Source: Halieaceae bacterium (lineage in GTDB: Bacteria; Pseudomonadota; Gammaproteobacteria; Pseudomonadales; Halieaceae). From it: 64,000 nucleotides of DNA. Location: NCBI GenBank assembly GCA_902520195.1, contig CABYND010000002.1, positions 124,001 through 188,000 of the forward strand, in the 5' to 3' direction. Each line of letters opens with the position of its first letter. The stretch's first letter is position 1. The position numbers were made by a program, and so were the translations under genes. Positions 38,069 through 49,053 of the stretch are shown piece after piece. Under the pieces are notes generated by a model, which worked only from the letters and a program-made list of their open reading frames with translations, ran no database searches and was not told where the DNA came from.

Positions 38069-38641
38069 TCAGCTTTTACTCGCGCGGCTCACGTATTCAC
38101 CGGTGCGGGTATCGACGCGGATGACTTCACCCTCAGTGATAAACAGCGGCACCCGCACCACTGCTCCGGTAATGAGAGTGGCGGGCTTGCTACCCCCCTG
38201 CGCGGTGTCGCCCTTCAGGCCCGGGTCGGTTTCGGTGATTTCCAACTCGATGAAGTTGGGCGGTGTGACTGCCAGCGGCGTGCCGTTATAGAGCGTAATA
38301 TCGTAGCGCTCCTGCTCTTTGAGCCACTTTTCGGATTCGCCCACTGCATCGCGATCAGCACCGTACTGCTCGTAGGTAGAGGGGTCCATAAAATGCCAGA
38401 ACTCGCCATCGGTGTAGGAATACTCGAGGTCCACGTCCATGACGTCGGCACCCTCGAGGGTGTCTCCCGACTTGAAGGTCCGTTCCCAGACCCGCCCGGA
38501 CTTCAGGTTGCGCAGTTTGACGCGGTTGAATGCCTGCCCCTTGCCCGGCTTGACAAACTCGTTCTCGAGAATGGAACAAGGGTCGCCGTCGAGCATGACC
38601 TTCAGTCCGGGCTTGAATTCGTTGGTTGAAAAGTTTGGCAT
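38069..38641 (-). CDS. efp: Elongation factor P
   Basis: [46 protein letters not shown]; modifiable lysine in KPGKGQA loop. Confidence 0.97.
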   Translation of the reverse strand: MPNFSTNEFKPGLKVMLDGDPCSILENEFVKPGKGQAFNRVKLRNLKSGRVWERTFKSGDTLEGADVMDVDLEYSYTDGEFWHFMDPSTYEQYGADRDAVGESEKWLKEQERYDITLYNGTPLAVTPPNFIELEITETDPGLKGDTAQGGSKPATLITGAVVRVPLFITEGEVIRVDTRTGEYVSRASKS

Positions 38642-38723
38642 CGTCGATGACCCGTTGAACAAAAACGCGATCATACCTTAGGGCGTGACCCCGAGGCATC
38701 ATCAGGCGTTGCGAGCGGGAGAC

Positions 38724-39644
38724 TCAGGTGTTGGCGAATTCGCCCTTGCTGCCCAGCAAGTAACACACCCCATCCAGACCACAGTGGGTAACTTCAATGG
38801 GGCTCGCGGCGCGCACCGCGGGCTTCGCATGAAACGCCACACCCAACCCTGCCATCGCCATCATGTCGAGATCGTTGGCACCATCACCCACCGCGATACA
38901 GGCATCCACGCCAATACCGAGCCGGGTGGCAAGGGCCTGCAAGGCTGCCGCCTTGTGCTCTCGATTCACGATAGGTGGCACCACCCTGCCGGTGACTTTT
39001 CCGGATGCAATCTCCAGCGTATTCGCCACCACTTCATCGAAGCCGTAGTCCACCTGCAGTCGCTCTGCGATCGGCATAAAGCCACCGGAGAAAATCGCCA
39101 GCTTCAGTCCCTGCGCCTTGAGGGTGGTGGTCATTTCCCGCAGGCCCTCTTTCACCGGCAGCCGGTCAGCCAATTCCTCGACTGCGCGGGCATCGAGGCC
39201 CTCTAACAGTGCAAGTCGGGTGCGATAACTCTCATCAAAATCGAGCTCGCCGCGCATCGCTTGCGCGGTGATTTCGGCAACGGCTTCGCCAACACCGGCC
39301 TGCGTTGCGAGCTCATCAATGACCTCACAGTCAATGAGCGTAGAGTCCATATCAAAGACCGCCAGCCGATAGGACTGACAGCGCGCCGCGCGCGGCTGCA
39401 GTGCGATGTCAACGCCATATTGATCAGATAGGTCTCGCAGCCTTGAGGAGAGCCCCTCGGTGTCGGCACTGCTGACCAGCAGATTGTGGACAGTGCGACG
39501 ATCGAATAGTGTCACCGGCACCGGCACGGCGCGTGTCTCAATGACGTCAGCACCAGCTGCCTGAGCGACTTCAGCGACCCGATCGACCTTCAGTGCCGCT
39601 CCCCGGGGCACCATCAGTACAATAATGTGTGTCGCATTCACCAC
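38724..39644 (-). CDS. serB: Phosphoserine phosphatase
   Basis: HAD motif FDMDSTLIDCEVIDELA and GDGANDLDMM with N-terminal ACT-like region. Confidence 0.96.
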   Translation of the reverse strand: MVNATHIIVLMVPRGAALKVDRVAEVAQAAGADVIETRAVPVPVTLFDRRTVHNLLVSSADTEGLSSRLRDLSDQYGVDIALQPRAARCQSYRLAVFDMDSTLIDCEVIDELATQAGVGEAVAEITAQAMRGELDFDESYRTRLALLEGLDARAVEELADRLPVKEGLREMTTTLKAQGLKLAIFSGGFMPIAERLQVDYGFDEVVANTLEIASGKVTGRVVPPIVNREHKAAALQALATRLGIGVDACIAVGDGANDLDMMAMAGLGVAFHAKPAVRAASPIEVTHCGLDGVCYLLGSKGEFANT

Positions 39645-39739
39645 TGAGTTCTCGGTCAGGTCGCAGAAGAGGTGCCGCTCTCAACCGACAACGGCATGAC
39701 GTGAGTTTATACTGATCGCGGCGTCACCGGAGGTTCTCT

Positions 39740-41014
39740 TTGGAACAACTATTGCAACGTTTGCGCAATCAGCCACTGTCGCAGCAACTGGCGCTCGCGG
39801 CAGCAGGTTGTTGCCTGCTGGCCACCTTGACCCTAGTTGGGGTCGCCGCGCAATCAACGCAGTCCATTCAGAACGCGACGCTGGCAGAGCACGCCGACGC
39901 TGCCGTGCGACAGCTCGCCAGTCGAGCCAGCGCCGAGTTGGCCACAGGGGACCGGCTGCGATTGGTCGCCGAGCTCCAGTTCTACACCGACCAAACCCTG
40001 TTCGCTGCGGCGAGAGTGCTCGATGTGGACGGTCTGGAGGTCGCCACCCGAGGCACCATGCCGACGGATACCGAAGCACACCGCTATCCGGTGCTGATCG
40101 ATGGCAATACCGCTGGAAGCGTTGAGCTGTATCTGGATTTGGCTGAACAACGCGCAGCGCGGGAGAAGCTGATCTGGGGTTTGATCGCCCTGTCTGTGCT
40201 CCTGAGTACCGCGGTGTTCGCCCTGACAAGACCCATGGGTCAGCGACTGGCCAGCAACATCAGCGAGGCCGTTGCTCAGTTGGAAGCCATCACAGAAGAA
40301 GGCTCAACCTACGTCAATGAGGTACACAAGTTGTGGGATCGCATCAACGCGCTGCCGCTGGACTTGCTGAAGTCCCGTGACATCGAGGAGCCGGATGAGG
40401 AGCATTACACCGATACCGCGATTCTCTGTATCGCGCTCAAGCACTTACCTGCCTACCTCGACACACTCGATGAATCTCGTCTACACGGCTACGTCTCCAG
40501 CTTGCATCGCATGGCGTACGGGAGCGCCGGTTTTTACGGCGGGGATCTCAGTGTGGTCCGTCAGTTTGGTCTGGCGATCTATTTCTCGGGGTCTCATGCT
40601 GCGGGTTCACCGGTGTTACGCGCGGCGAGTTCCGCTTGGCTATTGTCCCGCTGCAGCGAGATTGCCGAGAAGCAAGAGCGGCTCTCGTTTACCCCCGGCA
40701 TGGCGATCGGTATCAGTGAACTCGGGCGCGGCGATGACGAAGATATTTACCCTGGCCTCTATACCCAGGCAACGCTGGATGATTTGTTGGCACTGGCCCA
40801 GCAGGATCTGGACGGTATTTTGCTGTCGTCTCGAGCGGCAGAAGATACCGGTCTCACCACGCGGATTGGCATTGATGTCATCGACGAGCAGTGGATGGCG
40901 CTCGGCGATATCAGTGGCAGCCACCTCGATCTGCTCGAGCGACAACTGCTCATTCTGCAACGCGCCATTGCGCCCAGCGACGATGACACGCCGCAGGGGT
41001 TTCTGCCTTTCTAG
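39740..41014 (+). CDS. Smp/AhpA-like membrane protein, divergent from serB
   Basis: TTG start; two TM helices flanking a periplasmic domain; position next to serB. Confidence 0.65.
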   Translation: MEQLLQRLRNQPLSQQLALAAAGCCLLATLTLVGVAAQSTQSIQNATLAEHADAAVRQLASRASAELATGDRLRLVAELQFYTDQTLFAAARVLDVDGLEVATRGTMPTDTEAHRYPVLIDGNTAGSVELYLDLAEQRAAREKLIWGLIALSVLLSTAVFALTRPMGQRLASNISEAVAQLEAITEEGSTYVNEVHKLWDRINALPLDLLKSRDIEEPDEEHYTDTAILCIALKHLPAYLDTLDESRLHGYVSSLHRMAYGSAGFYGGDLSVVRQFGLAIYFSGSHAAGSPVLRAASSAWLLSRCSEIAEKQERLSFTPGMAIGISELGRGDDEDIYPGLYTQATLDDLLALAQQDLDGILLSSRAAEDTGLTTRIGIDVIDEQWMALGDISGSHLDLLERQLLILQRAIAPSDDDTPQGFLPF

Positions 41015-41026
41015 CAGTCAGTCAGG

Positions 41027-43327
41027 TCAGTCCGCCACCACTTCCAGGTGCGTCACCCGTTGATAGCCCTTCGGTAACTTACTGCCCCGGCGCCCACGCT
41101 CACCGCGGAAGTGCTCCAGCTCAGACCACTTGAAGTTGCGGTAGTGCCCACCTGATGTCACTTGAAGGGTATCGCCCTCAGTAACCACGCAGAGTCCGGC
41201 CACAAACTCCTCGCGCGCAGCGGCCCGTGCTGAGGGGATACCGATCAATTTGTTGCCCTTACCCCGCGCCATCTCCGGGAGATCTGCCAGCGGGAACACC
41301 AGCATACGGCCCTCGTTGGTGGCCACCACGACCAGGGGCTCTTCCCCTTGTGCAATGGCTGCCGGTGGCAGCACCTGCGCGCCCTTGGGCAAGGTGAGCA
41401 CCGCCTTGCCGGCCTTGTTTTTCGCCTGCAGCTGGCCGAACTGCACCACAAATCCGTAGCCGGCGTCGCTCGCCAACAAGTAGCGGTCTCCCTCTGCCCC
41501 GGTCAACAGGCCCTCAAAGGTGGCACCGGATGGCGGGTTGATGCGCCCGGTGAGGGGCTCCCCCTGACCGCGGGCCGAGGGCAACTGATGCGTGGGTAAG
41601 GTGTAGGCTCTGCCGGTCGAGTCGAGCACCACCGTTGGCAGGTTCGATTTGCCCCGGGCCGCAAAGCGGAAACCATCACCCGATTTGTAACTCAGCGCCG
41701 CAGGGTCGATGTCGTGGCCCTTGGCGGCGCGAATCCAGCCCTTTTCAGACAGCACAATGGTGAGCGGATCGGCCGTGGTAAGCTCAAGCTCACTGAAGGC
41801 CTTCGCTTCCTCGCGCTCGGTAAGCGGCGCCCGTCGGTCATCTCCGTGGGTCTCAACCACCGCTTTCAACTCGCGCTTAATCAATGTCTTGAGCCGCGCG
41901 TCACTGCCCAGGGTCTTTTTCAGCCCGTCGCGCTCTTCGGCAAGCTCATCCTGCTCGCCGCGGATTTTCATCTCTTCGAGCTTGGCGAGGTTACGCAGTT
42001 TCAGATCGAGGATGGCCTCTGCCTGCACATCGGAGATCACGAAGGTTTTCATGAGCACGGGTTTCGGCTCGTCCTCCTCGCGGATGATGCGAATGACCTC
42101 ATCGATATTGAGAAACGCAACGAGATAACCCTCAAGAATATGAAGCCGGCGCTCAACCCGTTCCAACCGGTGTTGCAAGCGACGCTTGACCGTCGCCTTT
42201 CTGAAGGCCAGCCACTCCTTAAGGATGGTGACCAGCGACTTCACCGCCGGCCGGCCGTTGATACCGATCACGTTGAGGTTCACGCGGTAGGTACGCTCAA
42301 GATCAGTAGTGGCAAACAGGTGGCTCATCACCCCGTCGAGATCAATGCGGTTGGACCGGGGCACCAGCACCAGGCGCGTGGGATGCTCATGGTCAGACTC
42401 GTCGCGCAAATCCGAGACCATCGGCAGTTTGCGGGCCTGCATCTGCGCCGCGATCTGCTCCAGCACCTTGGCACCCGAGACTTGGTAAGGCAGCGCGTGA
42501 ATCACGACCGCGCCGTCTTCGAGGGCATAGGCGGCCCGCACCCGTAACGCACCCCGCCCCGTCTCATAAAGTGTTTTGAGTTCATCCGCCGGGGTGATGA
42601 TCTCGGCTTCCGTGGGGAAATCCGGCCCCTTAATGTGCTTGCAGAGGTCTGTGACGGTTGCCTTGGGTGAGTCCAGCAGGTGGATGGTGGCCGCGACCAC
42701 TTCATTGAGGTTATGCGGCGGAATATCCGTCGCCATCCCGACGGCAATACCCGTGGTGCCATTGAGTAACAGGTTGGGCACCTGGGCCGGCAGCACGGTG
42801 GGCTCTTCGAGGGTGCCATCAAAATTGGGCTGCCAATCCACCGTTCCCTGGCCGAGTTCCGAGAGCAGCACCTCGGCGTAGGCCGTTAGCCGTGACTCGG
42901 TGTAGCGCATGGCGGCAAAGGATTTCGGGTCATCGGGCGAGCCCCAGTTCCCCTGGCCGTCGATCAGCGGGTAGCGGTAGGAGAAGTCCTGCGCCATCAA
43001 CACCATCGCCTCGTAGGCCGCGCTATCGCCGTGCGGGTGGAACTTACCGATCACATCTCCGACCGTGCGCGCCGACTTTTTGTATTTAGCCGAGGCTTTG
43101 AGTCCAAGCTCACTCATCGCGAACACGATGCGGCGCTGCACCGGTTTCAAGCCATCACCAATGTGCGGCAGGGCACGGTCGAGAATCACGTACATAGAGT
43201 AGTCGAGGTAGGCTTTCTCTGCGTAGTCACGCAGGGACAGCTGCTCAACGTCGACCGAGGGCTGCATCATGTCTGTCATCGTAATGGGGCCCTCTCTGGA
43301 GGCGGCGGGCTCGGCGGTGTGGGTCAC
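41027..43327 (-). CDS. parC: DNA topoisomerase IV subunit A
   Basis: [76 protein letters not shown]. Confidence 0.97.
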   Translation of the reverse strand: MTHTAEPAASREGPITMTDMMQPSVDVEQLSLRDYAEKAYLDYSMYVILDRALPHIGDGLKPVQRRIVFAMSELGLKASAKYKKSARTVGDVIGKFHPHGDSAAYEAMVLMAQDFSYRYPLIDGQGNWGSPDDPKSFAAMRYTESRLTAYAEVLLSELGQGTVDWQPNFDGTLEEPTVLPAQVPNLLLNGTTGIAVGMATDIPPHNLNEVVAATIHLLDSPKATVTDLCKHIKGPDFPTEAEIITPADELKTLYETGRGALRVRAAYALEDGAVVIHALPYQVSGAKVLEQIAAQMQARKLPMVSDLRDESDHEHPTRLVLVPRSNRIDLDGVMSHLFATTDLERTYRVNLNVIGINGRPAVKSLVTILKEWLAFRKATVKRRLQHRLERVERRLHILEGYLVAFLNIDEVIRIIREEDEPKPVLMKTFVISDVQAEAILDLKLRNLAKLEEMKIRGEQDELAEERDGLKKTLGSDARLKTLIKRELKAVVETHGDDRRAPLTEREEAKAFSELELTTADPLTIVLSEKGWIRAAKGHDIDPAALSYKSGDGFRFAARGKSNLPTVVLDSTGRAYTLPTHQLPSARGQGEPLTGRINPPSGATFEGLLTGAEGDRYLLASDAGYGFVVQFGQLQAKNKAGKAVLTLPKGAQVLPPAAIAQGEEPLVVVATNEGRMLVFPLADLPEMARGKGNKLIGIPSARAAAREEFVAGLCVVTEGDTLQVTSGGHYRNFKWSELEHFRGERGRRGSKLPKGYQRVTHLEVVAD

Positions 43328-43413
43328 CCTGTAATCTCAATCGGGTTATCCTAACGCACCCCCGTGCGGGAAGACCACGTAACCAACGCTTTGATGGGTC
43401 GAGGAGACGCTCC

Positions 43414-43884
43414 ATGGCGCTCAATCCGGAAACGCTTCGCAATGAGCTGGTCTGGCGCTGGCGACACTTTGCGGTGTTCAGCGGGCCGGAGTGGCATCGG
43501 GTGCTGAGCCTGCGCACGGAGATATTCGTCGTCGAACAAACCTGTCCTTATCAGGAGGTCGACGAAAAGGATCCGCTGTGCTGGCATCTGGAGCTGACCC
43601 ATCAGGGCGCGCTGATCGGGACACTGCGGGTCTCGCCTCCGGGGGTGGCCTATGACGAATGCTCCATTGGCAGGGTTGCTATTCGCCAGGATTATCGGGG
43701 CCTCGGGCTGGGCCGGGACATGATGGACATGGCGCTGGCATTCTGTGATACACGGTGGCCGGCAGTGCGCCTCAGCGCCCAGGCCTATCTGCAACCATTC
43801 TATGAGTCACTGGATTTTTCGGTAACCAGCGAACCCTACCTCGAGGACGATATTCCCCACATCGAGATGTTGAGATCGCACTGA
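43414..43884 (+). CDS. GNAT acetyltransferase, ElaA type
   Basis: LRTEIFVVEQTCPYQEVDEKDPLCWHLEL, IGRVAIRQDYRGLGLGRDMMDMAL. Confidence 0.9.
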   Translation: MALNPETLRNELVWRWRHFAVFSGPEWHRVLSLRTEIFVVEQTCPYQEVDEKDPLCWHLELTHQGALIGTLRVSPPGVAYDECSIGRVAIRQDYRGLGLGRDMMDMALAFCDTRWPAVRLSAQAYLQPFYESLDFSVTSEPYLEDDIPHIEMLRSH

Positions 43885-43920
43885 GTCTTTGGACTTAGGC
43901 TTTACAGCTCTTCAGCCTCA

Positions 43921-45735
43921 TCAGGCCGCGTTCCGCGACGCGCGCTTACGCTCGTGTTCGAGCAGCAGCTTTTTGCGCAGGCGAATACTGTCGGGAGTGA
44001 CCTCAACCAGCTCGTCTTCATCGATGAACTCGAGCGCCTGCTCCAGGCTGTGCAGCACTGGCGGCGTGAGAATGACGGCCTCGTCGGTGCCTGAAGCACG
44101 CACATTGGTCAGCTGCTTAGCTTTAGTGGGATTCACCACCAGATCATTACCGCGGCTGTGCAAGCCCATGATCTGGCCTTCATACACATCCACATTCGGC
44201 TCAATGAACAGGCGCCCTCGTTCCTGCAGGCTAAATAGCGCGTAGGCCAGGGTCTTGCCCGAGACCATAGAGACCAGCACGCCGTTGTTGCGCGCACCCA
44301 GCTCAGACTTGGCCACCGGTCCGTAGTGATCGAACACGTGAGTCATGATCCCTGAGCCCGAGGTTAATGTCAGAAACTGCGATCGGAAACCAATCAAGCC
44401 GCGGGCGGGCACGATGAATTGGAGACGGATCCGGCCGGCACCATCGGTAACAAGATTCTGCAGCTCCGACCGGCGCAGTCCCAGCTCTTCCATCACGCCG
44501 CCCTGATGGGCTTCCTCGCAGTCGATCACGAGCTGCTCATAGGGCTCACATAATTTCCCGTCGATTTCTTTCTGTATGACCTCGGGTCGCGATACACCGA
44601 GCTCAAAACCCTCGCGGCGCATATTTTCAATCAGCACCGAGAGGTGTAGCTCACCGCGACCCGAGACCTTGAATTTGTCGGGACTGTCGCCCTGCTCCAT
44701 ACGCAGCGCCACATTATGTATGAGCTCCCGCTCCAATCTTTCCTTGATGTTGCGCGACGTCACGTACTTGCCCTCGCGGCCGGCAAAGGGCGAATCGTTG
44801 ACCTGAAAAGTCATGCTCACCGTCGGCTCATCGACCGTTAGCGCCGGGAGTGCCTCGGGTGCGGCGGGGTCACATAGCGTGTCCGAGATATTGAGCGCGT
44901 CGACGCCGGTCACGCAGACGATATCCCCCGCCTCGGCACGGTCTGCCTCGACCCGCTCCAGACCCAGATACCCCATGACCTGGAGCACCTTGCCATTGCG
45001 GCTCTGACCTTCGCGATCCACCACCGCCACGGTAGTGTTGGGCGTTAACACACCGCGCGTGATTCGGCCGACGCCAATAACACCGACGTAGCTATTGTAG
45101 TCGAGCGCTGAAATCTGCAGCTGCAAGGCGCCGTCTGCGTTCACCTGGGGCGCCACCACCTTGTCAACGATAGCCTGAAATAGCGGCGACATATCCGCCG
45201 CCATGTCATCAAAGTCCTCGCCGGCCACACCATTAATGGCCGATGCATAAATCACGGGGAAGTCGAGCTGCTCCTCAGTCGCGCCCAAGGTGTCAAACAG
45301 GTCAAACACCTGATCGACCACCCAGTCGGGGCGCGCACTGGGGCGGTCGACCTTATTGACCACAACAATGGGGTTTAAGCCACGCTCAAACGCTTTGGCC
45401 GTGACGAAGCGGGTCTGGGGCATTGGTCCGTCCACCGCATCCACCAGGAGCAGTACCGAGTCCACCATCGACAACACGCGCTCCACCTCACCGCCAAAAT
45501 CGGCGTGGCCGGGGGTGTCGACGATGTTGATGCGATAGTCGTTCCAGTTGATGGCGGTGTTCTTCGCCAGAATCGTGATACCGCGCTCACGTTCCTGATC
45601 GTTGGAATCCATAATGCGCTCGGCGCCCGCATTCTTTCTGTCCAACGTGCCGGACTGCTGTAGCAGACAGTCCACCAGGGTCGTTTTGCCGTGGTCTACG
45701 TGGGCAATGATCGCGATGTTGCGGAGTGCTTTCAT
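43921..45735 (-). CDS. typA: GTP-binding protein TypA/BipA
   Basis: [51 protein letters not shown]-like C-terminal region. Confidence 0.97.
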   Translation of the reverse strand: MKALRNIAIIAHVDHGKTTLVDCLLQQSGTLDRKNAGAERIMDSNDQERERGITILAKNTAINWNDYRINIVDTPGHADFGGEVERVLSMVDSVLLLVDAVDGPMPQTRFVTAKAFERGLNPIVVVNKVDRPSARPDWVVDQVFDLFDTLGATEEQLDFPVIYASAINGVAGEDFDDMAADMSPLFQAIVDKVVAPQVNADGALQLQISALDYNSYVGVIGVGRITRGVLTPNTTVAVVDREGQSRNGKVLQVMGYLGLERVEADRAEAGDIVCVTGVDALNISDTLCDPAAPEALPALTVDEPTVSMTFQVNDSPFAGREGKYVTSRNIKERLERELIHNVALRMEQGDSPDKFKVSGRGELHLSVLIENMRREGFELGVSRPEVIQKEIDGKLCEPYEQLVIDCEEAHQGGVMEELGLRRSELQNLVTDGAGRIRLQFIVPARGLIGFRSQFLTLTSGSGIMTHVFDHYGPVAKSELGARNNGVLVSMVSGKTLAYALFSLQERGRLFIEPNVDVYEGQIMGLHSRGNDLVVNPTKAKQLTNVRASGTDEAVILTPPVLHSLEQALEFIDEDELVEVTPDSIRLRKKLLLEHERKRASRNAA

Positions 45736-45977
45736 AACAAATCCGGGCTGAGGGAGGTGGAGGGGTGCGTCAGCGCGCGCGGAGTGTACACCAGCATCGG
45801 GAAATTGGTTCAGTAAAAAATGGCAAACCCTGCTAGGAAAATCTGCCCCCCGGACCCTCGATAATCCTTTTAAACGTCGACGAATTGCGGCCTTACCAGT
45901 AGCCTAGCGAGAAGATCCCGCTCAAGAGACGGCGCAAAGATGAGCAGGAAGTCACAGCACGATTTTTGCAGCACCAA

Positions 45978-46013
45978 AGAAAGCCCCCCTGAAGCGCTGC
46001 TTGAGGGGGGCTC
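45978..46013 (-). terminator. Intrinsic terminator downstream of GSII
   Basis: AGCCCCCCTGAAGCGCTGCTTGAGGGGGGCT hairpin followed on the minus strand by a T-rich tract. Confidence 0.7.
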
Positions 46014-46034
46014 AAAACGAAACGGGAAGACGCC

Positions 46035-47045
46035 TTATGCAAGCGCCTCTTTAGTCGTTTTGACGATGGCCGCCGCAACCTTATAAGGGTCTGCGTTGGA
46101 CGCAGTCCGTCGATCCTCGAGTCTGCCAATCCAGCCATCCGTGTGCGTGGACACAGGAATCCTGATGGAGGCCCCTCGATCGGAGATGCCGTAACTAAAC
46201 GTATCGATGGACTGTGTTTCGTGATCACCGGTAAGCCGTTGATCGTTGTCTGCCCCGTACACGCTGATGTGCCGTTCGATATTTTTACCGAACTCCTCAC
46301 AGATCTTTGTGAACACAGCTTCCTCGCCCGCTGTCCTCATCACTTCGTTGGAGAAGTTGGCGTGCATGCCTGACCCATTCCAATCTAACTTTCCGAACGG
46401 TTTGGGGTGCCAGTTAATAGAGAACCCGTACTTTTCACCGACTCTCTCTAGAAGATACCTGGCTACCCAGGTTTCATCTCCAGCCCTCTTGGCGCCCTTG
46501 GCGAACACCTGAAACTCCCACTGGCCTGCGGCGACCTCGGCGTTGATCCCTTCCACGTTAATACCCGCAGCTAGACACATATCAAAATGCTCTTCGACGC
46601 ACTCCCTACCAAAGGCATTTCCCGCTCCCACGGAACAGTAGTAAGGCCCTTGTGGGCCTGGGTATCCGTTCACCGGGAATCCGGGAGGTAATTGCGTATC
46701 TACATCCCACAGGAAATATTCCTGCTCAAAGCCGAACCAGAAGTCATCATCGTCGTCATCAATGGTGGCCCTGCCGTTGGATACGTGCGGCGTACCGTCG
46801 GCATTTAGCACCTCGGTCATGACCAGAAAGGCGTCCTTGCGACCGGGATCGGGATAGATGGCCACCGGCTTCAACAAACAATCCGAACTGCTTCCGTCCG
46901 CTTGCTCTGTGGAACTCCCATCGAAGGACCACATAGGGCACTCTTCCAACGTGCCTCCAAAGTTATCTCGCACTTGGGTCTTGCTTCGCAGGCTTTGGGT
47001 TGGCTGATAACCATCGAGCCAAATGTATTCGAGTTTCGCTTTCAT
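46035..47045 (-). CDS. glnII: Glutamine synthetase type II (eukaryotic-type GlnII)
   Basis: MKAKLEYIWLDGYQPTQSLRSKTQ, CPMWSFDGSSTEQADGSSSDCLLKPVA, WFGFEQEYFL, GYPGPQGPYYCSVGAG, NGSGMHANFS. Confidence 0.95.
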   Translation of the reverse strand: MKAKLEYIWLDGYQPTQSLRSKTQVRDNFGGTLEECPMWSFDGSSTEQADGSSSDCLLKPVAIYPDPGRKDAFLVMTEVLNADGTPHVSNGRATIDDDDDDFWFGFEQEYFLWDVDTQLPPGFPVNGYPGPQGPYYCSVGAGNAFGRECVEEHFDMCLAAGINVEGINAEVAAGQWEFQVFAKGAKRAGDETWVARYLLERVGEKYGFSINWHPKPFGKLDWNGSGMHANFSNEVMRTAGEEAVFTKICEEFGKNIERHISVYGADNDQRLTGDHETQSIDTFSYGISDRGASIRIPVSTHTDGWIGRLEDRRTASNADPYKVAAAIVKTTKEALA

Positions 47046-47065
47046 TTTGAGTACGTCTCCGGACG

Positions 47066-47081
47066 GTGCATCACGATGCAC
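47066..47081. promoter_or_regulatory. 16-bp inverted repeat in the glnII leader
   Basis: GTGCATC-AC-GATGCAC, 7-bp arms, about 20 nt upstream of the glnII ATG. Confidence 0.5.
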
Positions 47082-47161
47082 AGTTCATTGCTTCGGTTAG
47101 TTTGTCGACAATGCATCCCCGACGCGTTGTTGTGCGCTGAGGCATTGCGTCTCTTTAACTC

Positions 47162-47176
47162 GCAAGAACCGTGCCA
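47162..47176 (-). promoter_or_regulatory. Sigma54 promoter of glnII
   Basis: Minus strand TGGCACGGTTCTTGC, exact match to TGGCAC-N5-TTGC. Confidence 0.85.
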
Positions 47177-47236
47177 GCACAAGCGTGTTTTAAACGCCTG
47201 ATATTCGGTTAGTTTCCATTGAAGCCCTGCATTGAG

Positions 47237-47253
47237 CGCACCATTAGAGTGCG
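47237..47253. promoter_or_regulatory. NtrC-like binding site
   Basis: CGCACCATTAGAGTGCG matches GCAC-N7-GTGC half-site spacing. Confidence 0.7.
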
Positions 47254-47267
47254 TGACGACCGTAAAA

Positions 47268-47286
47268 TGCACCATAATCTGGCAAA
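47268..47286. promoter_or_regulatory. Second, weaker NtrC-like site
   Basis: TGCACCATAATCTGGCAAA: one perfect half site and one degenerate half site. Confidence 0.4.
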
Positions 47287-47399
47287 TTTGCCGTCTGAGA
47301 CCTTATAATCGGGCACGGTAGTCGGCGGTTGCGCCCTCTGAAGGTCAATAACGGTGCAAACACATGACACACCGACGCAGTACAAGCGTTGTGCGCCAA

Positions 47400-47416
47400 T
47401 TGGCACAGCGCTTGCA
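47400..47416 (+). promoter_or_regulatory. Sigma54 promoter of glnA
   Basis: TTGGCACAGCGCTTGCA, exact -24/-12 match. Confidence 0.88.
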
Positions 47417-47497
47417 AGTAACTCTCACCCATGAAGCGCACAGGCACTGATCGATTTTAGAGCCTGGCGCGCGTCGGGCGCCATCGAGGAAAGCACT

Positions 47498-48904
47498 ATG
47501 TCAGAGCATACGCTCAGCTTGATAAACGACAATGACGTCCGCTGGGTGGACCTCAGATTCACTGACACCAACGGGAAAGAGCAACATGTCTCCATCCCCG
47601 CGAATGTCGTAAATGAAGATTTCTTCGAGGCCGGCAAGATGTTTGATGGCTCGTCCATTGCTGGATGGAAGGACATTAACGAGTCCGACATGATTCTGAT
47701 GCCCGATGACAGCACCGCCATCCTCGACCCCTTCACCGACGATCCGACTGTGATTCTGCGCTGCGATATTGTTGAGCCCGCCACCATGCAGGGCTATGAC
47801 CGCGATCCCCGGAGCATTGCCAAGAAGGCCGAGGGCTATCTGACGTCAACCGGTTTCGGCGACACCGCGTTCTTTGGCCCAGAGCCAGAGTTCTTTGTGT
47901 TCGAAGACGTGAAGTGGCATGCCGACATGAGCGGCGCGAGTTATGAGATCAACGCTGAAGAAGCGGCATGGTCCTCAAACCTCGACTTTGAAGATGGCAA
48001 TACGGGTCATCGTCCTAGAGTCAAAGGCGGCTATTTCCCGGTGCCGCCGGTCGATTCACTGCATGACATCCGTGCCGCTATGTGTGCCGCGATGGAGCAG
48101 ATGGGTCTCGACGTCGAGGTTCACCACCATGAGGTGGGCACCGCAGGTCAGTGTGAGATCGGCATCAAGTTCAACACTCTGGTAACCAAGGCAGATGAGG
48201 TGCAGATCCTTAAGTACTGCGTACTCAACGTCGCCCATGCCTACGGCAAGACAGCAACCTTTATGCCCAAACCACTAGTTGGCGACAACGGTTCCGGTAT
48301 GCACGTTCACCAGTCGATCGCCAAGAGCGGCGACAATACCTTTGCCGGCGACGGCTACGCGGGGCTGTCTGATACCGCGCTGTACTATGTCGGCGGCATC
48401 ATCAAGCACGCGCGTGCGCTGAACGCCTTCACCAACGCCTCCACCAACAGCTATAAACGTCTGGTGCCGGGCTTCGAAGCACCCGTAATGCTGGCCTACT
48501 CCGCACGCAACCGATCAGCATCGATTCGTATCCCTTACGAGCCCTCACCAAAGGGCAAGCGCATTGAGGTCCGCTTCCCTGACCCCACCGCCAACCCCTA
48601 CCTCGCCTTTGCGGCCATGCTGATGGCGGGCATCGACGGGATTCAGAACAAGATTCACCCGGGCGATGCGGCGGACAAGGATCTTTACGACTTGCCGGCA
48701 GAGGAAGCAGCGGATATCCCAACCGTCGCCTCCAGCTTGGAAATGGCTTTGGATGCGCTAGAGGCAGACTGCGACTTTCTGACCGCGGGGGGCGTCTTCA
48801 CGGATGACATGATCGAGGCCTACATCGAACTCAAACGGGAAGAGGTCGAGCGTCTGAACATGACCACTCACCCCGTCGAATTTGATATGTACTACTCCGT
48901 CTAA
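47498..48904 (+). CDS. glnA: Glutamine synthetase type I
   Basis: [55 protein letters not shown], adenylylation-type loop DLYDLPAEE. Confidence 0.97.
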   Translation: MSEHTLSLINDNDVRWVDLRFTDTNGKEQHVSIPANVVNEDFFEAGKMFDGSSIAGWKDINESDMILMPDDSTAILDPFTDDPTVILRCDIVEPATMQGYDRDPRSIAKKAEGYLTSTGFGDTAFFGPEPEFFVFEDVKWHADMSGASYEINAEEAAWSSNLDFEDGNTGHRPRVKGGYFPVPPVDSLHDIRAAMCAAMEQMGLDVEVHHHEVGTAGQCEIGIKFNTLVTKADEVQILKYCVLNVAHAYGKTATFMPKPLVGDNGSGMHVHQSIAKSGDNTFAGDGYAGLSDTALYYVGGIIKHARALNAFTNASTNSYKRLVPGFEAPVMLAYSARNRSASIRIPYEPSPKGKRIEVRFPDPTANPYLAFAAMLMAGIDGIQNKIHPGDAADKDLYDLPAEEAADIPTVASSLEMALDALEADCDFLTAGGVFTDDMIEAYIELKREEVERLNMTTHPVEFDMYYSV

Positions 48905-48932
48905 GTGTATCTGTCGGCAAAAAACGGCCACC

Positions 48933-48959
48933 AAAAGAGCCCGCCACAAGGGGCTTTTG
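48933..48959 (+). terminator. Intrinsic terminator after glnA
   Basis: AAAAGAGCCCGCCACAAGGGGCTTTT stem-loop. Confidence 0.6.
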
Positions 48960-48983
48960 TAGGTTTGCGCGGCAAGACCGCTT

Positions 48984-49000
48984 TGCACCAAATTGGTGCA
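48984..49000. promoter_or_regulatory. NtrC binding site upstream of DUF4124-ntrBC
   Basis: TGCACCAAATTGGTGCA, perfect palindromic match to the enteric NtrC consensus TGCACC-N5-GGTGCA. Confidence 0.9.
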
Positions 49001-49053
49001 TATGGGGTGTTTGTGCCGTCTAATTCTTCGCAGAACCTAATGGGACGTCAACA

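Noticed and set aside
41714-42547. 277-aa plus-strand ORF antisense to parC
   Set aside because: Shadow ORF; no recognisable domain and parC is unambiguous on the other strand.
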